DNA of 64,000 nucleotides from an uncultured Christensenellaceae bacterium (GTDB taxonomy: Bacteria; Bacillota; Clostridia; Christensenellales; Pumilibacteraceae), in the NCBI GenBank assembly GCA_910587445.1, contig CAJULE010000007.1, positions 15,407 through 79,406 of the forward strand. The letters run 5' to 3'. The translations under genes and the position numbers were made by a program. How positions within the stretch are numbered: the stretch's first letter is position 1; every line of letters begins with the position of its first letter. Below, in pieces: positions 50,758-59,500 of this stretch. The notes under the pieces are model-generated. The model had not been told where the DNA came from, searched no databases, and saw only the letters and a list, made by a program, of their open reading frames with translations.

Positions 50758-52737
50758 GTGGACAGAGAAAGAGTGGCAAATGTCGTAAAGCAGATGTCTC
50801 TTGACGAGAAGATTGCGCTGACGAGCGTCGGTGCGGATTTGCGTACTGCCGCGATCCCGCGCCTTAAAGTGCCCTCGCTCAAATTGCCGCGCGAATTTTC
50901 CTGGTGCGCCCCCAAAGCGTATCCGTCCTTTGCCGCGCTCGGTCACACGTTCGATACGGAGCTTATAAAAGATTTCGCAAGGCTCAGAAGCCGCGAGGCG
51001 TACGTCGACGGCGAGAGCTTCGGGGGAGCGGTGTCGCTCGGCGTGACGCGCAAGCCGTTTATCCGATCCGCTTCGCGCGCTTTTTCGGAAGAGCCTCTTT
51101 TCGTCGGCGCAATGGCGCGCGCGTACTGCACGGGAAGCTCCCTTAAGTGCATAGGCACCGACCTTACGGGCGTAACTCGCCATAATCGATATATAGGCGA
51201 GCGTGCGCTCGGCGAGATATATCTGCGTCCCTTTCATGACGTGGCGGATCTATTGGGCGGCATATCCGTGTGCGGCTGTCTCGGCGGCGTGCCTGCAAGC
51301 GAATGTCGACCGCTCATGAAAACGCTTACGAAATTCGACGGGCTTATATTTACGCCCGCCGGCGCGGTTTCCGACAAAGCCGAGCAGGTCTCCTCGGGAG
51401 CCTGTCTCGACGTTCTCGACGAAAAGGGCGACAGAGAGCGGCTGAAAAAAGCCGTCGAGAACGGACTGCTGTACGAGCGCAAGCTGAACAAGTGCGCGGA
51501 ACGCACCGTGCTCGCCGCGGCGGAATGCTATAATGCTTACAAGACGCTTCGCGTGCCCGCCGTCACCACGAGCGAAAAGCAGGCGCTTTACCGCAGACTT
51601 TTCGAGGAGAGCGCGACCCTTCTCAAAAACGACGGAGTGCTCCCTCTTTCTCGCGAGAGCAGGACCGCGATCGTGCGCGCGAACAGGAAAACCGTGGCAA
51701 AAGCGACGAAGAGAGCGGAAAAGGTCTGCCGCGGTTTCGATGTCGCGTTAATTTGGTTGGACGGTGCGGACGAGATCCCGCCCGCCGAAATATCGGTGCT
51801 TATAGGAGAGGTTGCGCGTTACGCCGCTCCCGTGCTTGTCGCGAGCGCGCCGTGCTACTTTCCGCTGCCTTATCTTTCGTCGGTACGTGCTTTTGTCTAC
51901 CTGCCGTTTACGCTTGAGGAAAACACGTATGAGGCGCTCGAGCCTCTGTTATACGGCGATACGGACTTTACGGGAAAGCTTGCGTTCTCTTGGGCGTCGG
52001 GCGCACTCGCATACCCGTATGCCGCTCTCGGCTTTACGAGAGAGGGCTATTGCGGAGAGTCCGTCTACGTCGGCAACCGCTATTTTTCTCGGGTTCCGGG
52101 CGGACTTCTTTTCGGGCTCGGACACGGATTGAGCTACGGCTCGGCTAAGCTCTGCGGGATGAGAGCGGTCGTTTCCGGAGGAGAGATAGAGGCAGAGTTC
52201 GACGTAGAGGGAGAGGGCGAATTCGAGACGGTCGCATTTTTGGAGGCGAGGCTCGGCAAAGAGAATGTTTTCGGAGTGAGCGGCGCTCATATCGCGTTCA
52301 GCCGCATATCCGTGGGAAAAGATAAAAAGACCTTTCGTATGTCCGCGCCCGCGCCCGAGGTTTACGATCCCGAAAAAAAGAAGTTCGTTCGCCTTAAGGG
52401 CAAATACGAGCTGCGTCTTAAGGTCGCGGGAGAGGAAAAGACAGCCGTCGTTACGGTCGAGGGCGAGGACGTCGAGAGTCTTTCGAAAAAGAGGCTTCCC
52501 TCTTACTACGTAAAAGACGGCGTACTCAATATAGACGCACGCGAGGCGGAAATGCTTACGGGCGCTCTTCCCGTCGGAGCGGATGCGCTCGCTTCGGCAG
52601 GCGAGGTCGCGCGTGCCGAGAAAGTTCTCGTCGGCGAAATGAAACGGCTTAAAAGGGCGGACGACAGGGAATATGTGCTCTCTCATCTGCCCGATACGGC
52701 AAAGATAAAAACGGCTCGTGCGCTTAAGGAGCGGTGA
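50758..52737 (+). CDS. Glycoside hydrolase family 3-like protein without the catalytic Asp
   Basis: About 659 residues from GTG 50758, chosen for AAAGGAG 5 bases upstream. N-terminal barrel start RVANVVKQMSLDEKIALTSVG is the GH3 opening, IGERALGEIYLRPFHDV matches the D-E-R-x-L-x-E-x-Y-L-x-P-F segment, and the C-terminal domains follow (ESATLLKNDGVLPL, GHGLSYG, FnIII-like end). The nucleophile motif V-x-S-D-W reads LIFTPAGAV (about residues 196-204), with no Asp, and the K-H-x-x-x-N-x-x-E region reads KCIGTDLTGVTRHN. No signal peptide. So probably a pseudoenzyme, or a binding or sensor protein. Lies alone upstream of spoIIE. Confidence 0.82.
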   Translation: MDRERVANVVKQMSLDEKIALTSVGADLRTAAIPRLKVPSLKLPREFSWCAPKAYPSFAALGHTFDTELIKDFARLRSREAYVDGESFGGAVSLGVTRKPFIRSASRAFSEEPLFVGAMARAYCTGSSLKCIGTDLTGVTRHNRYIGERALGEIYLRPFHDVADLLGGISVCGCLGGVPASECRPLMKTLTKFDGLIFTPAGAVSDKAEQVSSGACLDVLDEKGDRERLKKAVENGLLYERKLNKCAERTVLAAAECYNAYKTLRVPAVTTSEKQALYRRLFEESATLLKNDGVLPLSRESRTAIVRANRKTVAKATKRAEKVCRGFDVALIWLDGADEIPPAEISVLIGEVARYAAPVLVASAPCYFPLPYLSSVRAFVYLPFTLEENTYEALEPLLYGDTDFTGKLAFSWASGALAYPYAALGFTREGYCGESVYVGNRYFSRVPGGLLFGLGHGLSYGSAKLCGMRAVVSGGEIEAEFDVEGEGEFETVAFLEARLGKENVFGVSGAHIAFSRISVGKDKKTFRMSAPAPEVYDPEKKKFVRLKGKYELRLKVAGEEKTAVVTVEGEDVESLSKKRLPSYYVKDGVLNIDAREAEMLTGALPVGADALASAGEVARAEKVLVGEMKRLKRADDREYVLSHLPDTAKIKTARALKER

Positions 52738-52783
52738 AATCGTCGGTACCGCCGAACGCAAGCGAGGAAAGCATTCTTTATCG

Positions 52784-52793
52784 ATTCGACAAT
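52784..52793 (-). promoter_or_regulatory. Spo0A box upstream of spoIIE
   Basis: ATTCGACAAT is the reverse complement of ATTGTCGAAT, matching the 0A box TTGTCGAA. It lies about 50 bp before the spoIIE -10 box. In Bacillus spoIIE is activated directly by phosphorylated Spo0A. Confidence 0.65.
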
Positions 52794-52843
52794 AAACGAC
52801 GGTTCCTCGCAAATTCATCGCTTTGCAGACCTTGCGCAGCTTG

Positions 52844-52878
52844 TATAATGTGACCTGTATAAAGGCAGGTCATTTTTT
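52844..52878 (+). promoter_or_regulatory. spoIIE -10 box and terminator-like hairpin touching the start codon
   Basis: TATAAT (52844-52849) with no good -35, as expected for a Spo0A-activated promoter. Next, TGACCTG (52851-52857) and CAGGTCA (52866-52872) form a stem followed by T6 and then ATG 52879. The GGCAGG portion is the only Shine-Dalgarno candidate and is inside the stem. Confidence 0.55.
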
Positions 52879-55119
52879 ATGCAGAAAGTAAAAAAAGCGA
52901 TTTTTCCCGTGCTCGCTTCGGCGGCGATATTGACGCTGTCCGCCGCAGAGGTCTACAATATGCGTCCGTTCGGCACGGGCGCGTATCTTGCGCTGCTCCT
53001 CGGCGGCGTGCCTATCTACATAATCGCGCCCGTCTACTTGCTTTCTCAGGCGCTCTTTGTGTCCGTCATGCAGGAGCTGTGGGGTTATCTCGGCATAACG
53101 CTTGTCGGCGTCGCCGTAAAGCTCATATTCGCAAAGGCTAAAAGGGAGCTGCCCTCGTTTATGCCCGCGCTTGTCGGTTTGGTCGGTTCGTGCGCTTTCA
53201 TATATGCGGGGGTAGTCGGGGTGCTCACGCCGCTCAACATCATCCTGTCCACGTTGTTTGCGCTCCTCTTTATGCTCGTGTGTCAGATATTTTTGAAACC
53301 GCTCGGTGAACGCGACAGCTATGCGGCGCTCACCGAGCCGGAAAAGCTTAGCGGCTGCGTCATACTCGCCGCGCTCTTTATTGCGCTCGCCCGTCCCGTC
53401 GTATCGACGTTTACGCCGGCATACCTGTTCGCCGCCGCGGCGACGCTGTTTTCTCTGTGGGCGTCGGGCACGGGCGCGGGAATGGTCGTCGCGCTTGCCT
53501 CGGGGTGCGGCATGGCGTTCTATTCGTTCGAGCCTGCGCCCATCGCCGTTTTGACGTTTGCCGCCGCGGTTGCCGCGGTATTTAAGGACGGGCACAGGTT
53601 GCTATGCTCGGCGGGCTATCTTTTGGGGCTTACCATAGCGGCGTTTCTCTTTACATCCGCCGATGTGCTTGCAATAGCGTCTGCGGCAATCGGGTGCGCG
53701 CTGTTTGCGTTTTTGCCGACTCGTCTTTTGAAGCGCGCGCGCCTTTTCGGAGACGGTGCGAAAAAAGCCGCGCTTATCGCTCAATACAATCGCGAGCGGA
53801 GAACGCTCGGAAACGACCTTTTGACCACAGCCGAAATATTCGGACAGATGAGCAGAGTTATGAGCAGAGCGGGCGGCATGGAGCTCGATTGCGACGGCTA
53901 TGCGAAGCGGCTTCTTTCGGAAGTGTGCGAGCGATGTAAGTACCGCGCGGATTGCAAGTGCGGAAATTTCGAGGTGATGGAAAGGCTGGTAAGGCGCGCG
54001 CTCGAGGACGGTCAGACGAGCGTGGGCGGCTTGCCCGAGGAAGTGCTCGAGCACTGCCGCAGTATAGGCGGACTTATCGGAAAGGTGAACGCCTTCGTCG
54101 AAAAGAACAGGGACGACCTCTCCCGCGAGCGCGCGTATACGAGTGCGGCTCGGCTTTGTTCGTCTCAGCTCGGTGGTGCGGAAGGGGTCATGCGAAGGCT
54201 CGGTACGCGCCTTGTGGGCGACGCGGTGTTCGATACGGCAGGCGAGGAAAAGATCGTCGAAGAGCTCGTCTACGGCGGCATAAGCTGCCTCGGCGCGACG
54301 GTAAGACAGTCGGGCGGAGATTACGAGATCTCCGTAATAGTGCGCGAGGCGGCTTTCGATAAGGCAAAAGTCGCCGCAGCAATGAAGAAGCGGTACAAGC
54401 GTCCGTTCTTTTTCGTCTCGTCCGATACGGCTTACGCGCCCGCGGGATATGTGTCCGCGCGCTTTAAGTCGGGCGCGCCGCTCGACGTCGTTTTCGGCGC
54501 GTCGCAGATAGGAAAGGACGGTTCGGGCTTTATAGGCGACAAATACAGCTTCACGAGAATCGGCGCCAACGGCTTCATGATGGCGATTTCCGACGGAATG
54601 GGTACGGGTAAAAAGGCGAGCGAAATAAGCGAAACCGCCGTATCGCTTGTGGAAAATTACTACCGTGCCGGCTTCGATTCCGCCTTTGTTCTGTCGTCGG
54701 TAAACCGCTTTCTTTCGCTCGGAAGGGAGGAAATAAACTTCAGCGCGATGGATATACTCGTACTTAATTTGAGCACGCTCGGTGGCGACGTAATAAAAAT
54801 AGGAAGCCCGCCCATGCGAATAAAGCGCGGCGCAAACGTCGCGCGTATCGGCGGCGGATCGCTTCCGCTCGGCGCGCTCGAGGAAATAACGCCCTACAGC
54901 GAAAGCGTACGGCTCGAGGAAGGCGACATGATAGTCATGGTGAGCGACGGCGTGGAGGACGCTTTCGAGGAAGGAGCGCTCGAAACGCTCGTATCGAGTC
55001 AGTCGACGCTCAACCCTCAGACGCTTTCGCGCGTCGTGCTCGATACGGCTTTAAAGAATTACGGCGGCGTTCAGCGCGACGACATGACGGTTCTGTGCGG
55101 GCGGATCTACAGAAGGTAG
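52879..55119 (+). CDS. spoIIE: Stage II sporulation protein E (SpoIIE phosphatase)
   Basis: 746 residues: about ten transmembrane helices (1-310), a central regulatory/FtsZ-linked region with a Cys cluster (CERCKYRADCKCGNF), and a PP2C phosphatase domain from about 520, with metal-site Asp572 in ISDGMGTGKKASEIS, GDKYSF before it and MVSDGVEDAF near the end. Dephosphorylates SpoIIAA in the forespore to release sigma-F, and helps to place the polar septum. Full length. The Spo0A box and start-proximal hairpin upstream suggest tight control. Strong marker of an endospore former. Confidence 0.95.
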   Translation: MQKVKKAIFPVLASAAILTLSAAEVYNMRPFGTGAYLALLLGGVPIYIIAPVYLLSQALFVSVMQELWGYLGITLVGVAVKLIFAKAKRELPSFMPALVGLVGSCAFIYAGVVGVLTPLNIILSTLFALLFMLVCQIFLKPLGERDSYAALTEPEKLSGCVILAALFIALARPVVSTFTPAYLFAAAATLFSLWASGTGAGMVVALASGCGMAFYSFEPAPIAVLTFAAAVAAVFKDGHRLLCSAGYLLGLTIAAFLFTSADVLAIASAAIGCALFAFLPTRLLKRARLFGDGAKKAALIAQYNRERRTLGNDLLTTAEIFGQMSRVMSRAGGMELDCDGYAKRLLSEVCERCKYRADCKCGNFEVMERLVRRALEDGQTSVGGLPEEVLEHCRSIGGLIGKVNAFVEKNRDDLSRERAYTSAARLCSSQLGGAEGVMRRLGTRLVGDAVFDTAGEEKIVEELVYGGISCLGATVRQSGGDYEISVIVREAAFDKAKVAAAMKKRYKRPFFFVSSDTAYAPAGYVSARFKSGAPLDVVFGASQIGKDGSGFIGDKYSFTRIGANGFMMAISDGMGTGKKASEISETAVSLVENYYRAGFDSAFVLSSVNRFLSLGREEINFSAMDILVLNLSTLGGDVIKIGSPPMRIKRGANVARIGGGSLPLGALEEITPYSESVRLEEGDMIVMVSDGVEDAFEEGALETLVSSQSTLNPQTLSRVVLDTALKNYGGVQRDDMTVLCGRIYRR

Positions 55120-55178
55120 ACGGGAGTGCGAGCAAAAATATTCCTACCGACAATTATATTGAAAATCGAAAACAGGTA

Positions 55179-55207
55179 TTGACAAACTAAAGGTAATGTG
55201 TTATAAT
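55179..55207 (+). promoter_or_regulatory. Strong sigma-A promoter of the subtilisin gene
   Basis: Consensus TTGACA (55179-55184), 17-bp spacer, consensus TATAAT (55202-55207), about 45 bases before the start codon. Confidence 0.85.
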
Positions 55208-55252
55208 TCAATATAGATATAAATGTGAAGAAAAAAACAAAGGATAAGAATT

Positions 55253-57181
55253 ATGAGGAAAAAGATTTACGGCTTATTGGTTTTAGCATTGGTTGTTGCG
55301 CTTGCGGTTATTCCCGTAAGCACAATGGGCGCTTTTGCAATGGAAGGGGAAACAGAGCAAAAGATTTTATGCAACGCTATTTTTGAGGACGATTTCTCCG
55401 AAGACAGAGTAATGGTCTTAATGAAAAATTCGGAAAGTTTAAAATTTAAAAAATACAAGCCGAGCGATTTTTCCGAAATCGGTTGCGCTTCTGTTGAAGA
55501 CTTATCTACAGCGGCGGCGAAAGATATAAAAGAGCACAAAAATCATGTTTGCGATATAGGGGCAAAAGTAGGCGGTTATCATCAGATATTAAGTCTCGAA
55601 CTTAAAGATAAGAGTAAAGAAAACGTGCTTAAGGCTATGGAAAAACTTGAAAAAAGGAATGATGTTTTTTGTGCCGAACCCGATTATAAAATTTCGCTAT
55701 GCGACGAAATTATTGAAAATAGTGATGAACCGGCTATAAGTAAGGCGATAATAAATCCCGGACAGCCGTTTAATCCGCCTTATCCCGACCCCGTTGCTGT
55801 TAATGACCCCTATTATACAGACGGCTTGCAATGGGCTTTGGATAAAATGAAATTACCGCAGGCGTGGAATTTGACTACGGGCTCAGACGATATAGTCGTT
55901 GGTGTTATAGACAGCGGTATAGATTATACGCATCCCGACCTTGCGGGAAAAATTGATACGTCTAAAAGTTATGATTTCGAAAAAAATACGTCCGCAATGC
56001 CGAATCTGTCGACTTTGCATTGGCACGGAACTTTTGTTGCGGGAATAATCGGAGCTTCTGTAAATAACGGTTATGGTATGGCAGGGGCTTGTCCGAATGT
56101 GAAGATGGCTTCTTTGCGTGTATTGGATGAGAAATGCGAGGGCTTCGGTTATAACACTGCTTATGCAATAGATTATGCACGAGCTAAAGGAATTCAAATA
56201 ATAAATATCAGCATAGGAAGTTATATCTATTCGGAGATTAAGGAACAGGCAATATTTAATTATAACGGTTTAATAATTTGTTCGGCAGGAAATGAAGACA
56301 ATGATAATGATAGTGAGAAAAAGCATTATTTATCATGTTATAGCAATTTGGATAATGTAATTTCTGTCGGGGCAAGCAATCAGAGCGACAATAGAGCGAA
56401 AGAGGATACGTTCGCTTCAAATTACGGTAAAAATTCCGTAAGTTTATTTGCTCCCGGTGTTGGGATACTTTCTGCATATTTAGATAAAAATTATGGTATC
56501 GATGGCGGCACATCATTTGCGGCTCCTTATGTTACGGGCGTGGCAACGCTGTTAAAAGCCAAATATCCGTCCATAACTCCCGCCGAAATTAAAACGGCAA
56601 TAATAAAAGGAGTGGATAAGGTCGGCGGCTTGAGTAATCTTTGCGTATCGGGCGGTCGTTTAAACGCATACAGAGCTTTAATTTACGCGTCGCACGATCA
56701 TTCTTATACATATCGTCATCAATTTATTTCGGCGTCGCAACATAGATCGTATTGCTCGTGTATGCATTTTTATACAGAGTCGCCGCATTGGGCGTATGCC
56801 TCGTCTATATACACGAAAAACGGACACAAATATGCAACTTGTGCGATTTGTAAAGTGGATATCAATATAGATAATAATCCTATCATTACGTTATCCGATA
56901 GCTATTCGGTCGAAGACCTCAAAAATATGGGGCTTAAGGTCATAACAAATTACGAACAGCTTGTCAGCGAAATCGCATCACCGAACTTATATCTCTCGAA
57001 TATTTTATTAAAGAACTTCGACAGCGTAGTCTTTGACAATTACATGATTGTGATCGGGGAAGACGCCGAAAACTTATCGGAAAAGATTTGCGAAGCCGTG
57101 TCGAATTTTAAACACGATATTGACGGCGAAGCCGAATTAGTGTATAATAAATATAATCAATGTGAGGAGGTATGGTTATGA
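55253..57181 (+). CDS. Secreted subtilisin-like serine protease (S8)
   Basis: 642 residues. Signal peptide (IYGLLVLALVVALAVIPVSTMGAFA), an inhibitor I9-like propeptide ending near FCAEPDYKIS (about 60-147), then the S8 domain with Asp220 (VIDSGIDYTHPD), His258 (HWHGTFVAG), oxyanion Asn347 (SAGNED) and Ser421 (GGTSFAAPYVTGVA). The C-terminal 160 residues (HDHSYTYRHQF..HRSYCSC..) hold a His/Cys-rich segment and an alpha/beta tail of unknown role. AT-rich compared with the neighbours, so possibly acquired. A lipoprotein gene overlaps its stop by 4 bp. Confidence 0.93.
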   Translation: MRKKIYGLLVLALVVALAVIPVSTMGAFAMEGETEQKILCNAIFEDDFSEDRVMVLMKNSESLKFKKYKPSDFSEIGCASVEDLSTAAAKDIKEHKNHVCDIGAKVGGYHQILSLELKDKSKENVLKAMEKLEKRNDVFCAEPDYKISLCDEIIENSDEPAISKAIINPGQPFNPPYPDPVAVNDPYYTDGLQWALDKMKLPQAWNLTTGSDDIVVGVIDSGIDYTHPDLAGKIDTSKSYDFEKNTSAMPNLSTLHWHGTFVAGIIGASVNNGYGMAGACPNVKMASLRVLDEKCEGFGYNTAYAIDYARAKGIQIINISIGSYIYSEIKEQAIFNYNGLIICSAGNEDNDNDSEKKHYLSCYSNLDNVISVGASNQSDNRAKEDTFASNYGKNSVSLFAPGVGILSAYLDKNYGIDGGTSFAAPYVTGVATLLKAKYPSITPAEIKTAIIKGVDKVGGLSNLCVSGGRLNAYRALIYASHDHSYTYRHQFISASQHRSYCSCMHFYTESPHWAYASSIYTKNGHKYATCAICKVDINIDNNPIITLSDSYSVEDLKNMGLKVITNYEQLVSEIASPNLYLSNILLKNFDSVVFDNYMIVIGEDAENLSEKICEAVSNFKHDIDGEAELVYNKYNQCEEVWL

Positions 57182-58101
57182 AAAAGAGATTTGTTACTAT
57201 TATAGTAGCTATAGTTTTGAGTTTGACGATTGTATGTTGCGCTTGCAAAGACAATAAGTCTAATGTGGACGGGACAAACAATAATTCAGACCAAACCGAA
57301 GTTAGTCCTGACGCTTCGCTTACCTCCGAAGAAGAAGACTCGATAAAGAAAGCGTTTGTGGCGAATTATCGTTTTACGTCGTACAAAGTATCGTATGAGA
57401 GTGTTCGCATAACAGGTTATTGCGGCAAGTATAACGGCGCTTTGGTTGCGGTGATTCATTGCGACGATTTGGATTATAAAAAACGCGTCGGCAACAGATT
57501 GACGTTGGGCGGAAAAAATCTTGTTGTGAAAGATGACGAAGATATATATTTATTCAAACAAGATTCGCTTAGCGGTATTGAATGGGCTTACAAGAGAGGG
57601 GCATTGCTTGAAGATGATCTTGCAAAGATACAGAAAAAACTTTACGAGCGCAACCCCGAATTGTACAATGCTTTTCATATAGAAAGTTTTGATATCTCGT
57701 CGCTTACTCTTGAGGAAATAGACGCGATAAAGAAAGCGTTTGTAAAAAACCATTATAGGTCGGAAGTGCTCAAGGTGTCTTACGAAAGTGTTCGGATAAT
57801 GGGCTTTTACGGCAGATATAACGGGGCTTTGGCGGTAGTAATTCATTGTACCGAGCTTGATTATGCGGACTGCGGTAGTAATTCATTTACCGTAAACGGC
57901 GTGGAACTTTTGATGGCAGGAGGGGAAGTCATATATGTTTTTAAGCAAGACGTATTGTATGGTATCAAGTCGGCGTATGAAGAAAATATACTTCTTTCCG
58001 CCGACCTTACCGAGATACAGAAAAAGCTTTACGAGCGATACAGTGCATGGTATGATGAGAGACATATATTAGTTCCCGACGCCTCGCTTTCTTTCGAATA
58101 A
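57178..58101 (+). CDS. Lipoprotein with two tandem repeats, coupled to the protease
   Basis: 307 residues from ATG 57178 (GGAGG 7 bases upstream; the ATG at 57172 is too close to it). Signal peptide with lipobox-like end (IVLSLTIVCCAC). Two repeats of about 120 residues, near 55-170 and 178-290, share D-x-IKKAFV, KVSYESVRI-x-G-(Y/F)-x-G-(K/R)YNGAL, IHC-x-(D/E)LDY, (Y/V)FKQD-x-L-x-GI and IQKKLYER. No known domain. The tight coupling suggests a protease partner, inhibitor or substrate on the cell surface; this is inference. Confidence 0.78.
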   Translation: MKKRFVTIIVAIVLSLTIVCCACKDNKSNVDGTNNNSDQTEVSPDASLTSEEEDSIKKAFVANYRFTSYKVSYESVRITGYCGKYNGALVAVIHCDDLDYKKRVGNRLTLGGKNLVVKDDEDIYLFKQDSLSGIEWAYKRGALLEDDLAKIQKKLYERNPELYNAFHIESFDISSLTLEEIDAIKKAFVKNHYRSEVLKVSYESVRIMGFYGRYNGALAVVIHCTELDYADCGSNSFTVNGVELLMAGGEVIYVFKQDVLYGIKSAYEENILLSADLTEIQKKLYERYSAWYDERHILVPDASLSFE

Positions 58102-58225
58102 GAGAAGAAGATTAAAACGGCATATATATAAAATACGCGTGGACTAATGAAACATCATACGGTGATTTTCGTGTCCTTTATGCTTTACGATCGTATATGC
58201 AATGCGCAAAAAATCATATATACTC

Positions 58226-58254
58226 TTGACACGCGCACATTTTGAGTGTATAAT
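58226..58254 (+). promoter_or_regulatory. Consensus promoter giving a leaderless mRNA
   Basis: TTGACA (58226-58231), 17 bp, TATAAT (58249-58254), then six bases and ATG 58261. Transcription should begin at or next to the A of the start codon. Confidence 0.8.
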
Positions 58255-58260
58255 ATTTAT

Positions 58261-59460
58261 ATGTTCGATTTGTCCGTCACAACCAATCTTGTGGTGTTTG
58301 CGGTGATGTGCGCGGTTGCGCTCGCATTGATTTTTTTTGCCGTGGACATTTTTGCTTCCAAAAAGCCGAGCGTCGCCGTTAAAGCGACGGCTACGGTTTT
58401 CGGCGCGCTTGCGCTTGTAATAGGGCTCGCTTCGGCTTTTGCCGCAATCGGGCTTAAGGTCGGCTTTGTGACGCTGGTCGGCTCGGATATAACCCTGTGG
58501 TCTTTACGGGTGCCGCATATAGCTGGCGTCGTAACGCTTGCGAATTATCCCGTCATTTGGGCACTTGCGGCGGCGCTTGTCGCGCTTGCGCTTCTCGACA
58601 TAATAGGCGCTTCTCTGCGCCGCGGAAAAAAAGCGGAGAACGGCGCCGTTTCTTCTTCTGCGGAAACGGAAACTGCGGCGGCTTTAGTAGAGTCGCACGA
58701 GGAAGCGAAAAGCGAAACGGAGCTCGTCGAGGCGGCATTCAGCGAGGCGAGCGCCGGCAGAAAGCGGTATGACCTCGACGACGTTCGCGGCATAATGGAC
58801 GAAATTTCCGGGCTTGTGGACAATATGGGCGCTCCTTGCGAGGAAAAGCCGTCCGAGCCTTACAAAGACGAGCCCGACGACGCTGATGCCGAAAACGAAG
58901 AAGGATCGACGGCAGAAGACGACGAACTCGATTTCGGATACGAGCCCGCAGGCGAAAGCGTTCACGACTATTTTTCGGAGCTTCCCGTCGACGAAACCTA
59001 CGAAGGCGAATCTCAAGACGATATCGAAAAAGAACCGAGTATGGATGAGTCCGCGGACAAGCCCGAGGCTTTCGGAAGCAAAGACGACTCTGCCGAGAAA
59101 GACCGTTACGAGGAAAAAGAGAAAGAGCAGGTTGCGGACGAGAGCGCGGCGGCGATTGTGCCCGAGCGCGTGGGAAAGACGCTTCGTCCCAGCCACCCGC
59201 GCGAGGTCGAGCACTACACTACTTTCGCGCCCAAAGTCACGGAAAACTTTTCGCAGTCCCCGAGAAAGATGTCTCTTAAGGGCAGGAGCGAAAACGTAAA
59301 AGAGGTAGAGCCGCAGATAGGCGGACTGCCCATGACCAAGCGTCACGTAATAATAAACCGCAGAAACGTCGTAAATATGTTCAGCGAATATCTGAAAACC
59401 AAGAGCGCCGACGAAAAAGAGCGCATAGAAAGCAGTATAAATACTATCATAATAAAGTAA
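58261..59460 (+). CDS. Membrane protein with long acidic domain, unknown
   Basis: 399 residues from ATG 58261. Three transmembrane helices (LVVFAVMCAVALALIFFAV, an A/G-rich second, and ALAAALVALALLDIIGA), then an acidic, probably disordered region of about 200 residues (many E, D, S), and a conserved-looking basic C-terminal end (MTKRHVIINRRNVVNMFSEYLKTKSADEKERIESSINTIIIK). No known family. It may link a membrane site to a cytoplasmic partner. Leaderless promoter upstream; the ROK kinase gene follows after 40 bp with its own ribosome site. Confidence 0.75.
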   Translation: MFDLSVTTNLVVFAVMCAVALALIFFAVDIFASKKPSVAVKATATVFGALALVIGLASAFAAIGLKVGFVTLVGSDITLWSLRVPHIAGVVTLANYPVIWALAAALVALALLDIIGASLRRGKKAENGAVSSSAETETAAALVESHEEAKSETELVEAAFSEASAGRKRYDLDDVRGIMDEISGLVDNMGAPCEEKPSEPYKDEPDDADAENEEGSTAEDDELDFGYEPAGESVHDYFSELPVDETYEGESQDDIEKEPSMDESADKPEAFGSKDDSAEKDRYEEKEKEQVADESAAAIVPERVGKTLRPSHPREVEHYTTFAPKVTENFSQSPRKMSLKGRSENVKEVEPQIGGLPMTKRHVIINRRNVVNMFSEYLKTKSADEKERIESSINTIIIK

Positions 59461-59500
59461 ATTCGCGGCATTGCCGCTATGATAATGAGGAGATGAAAGG

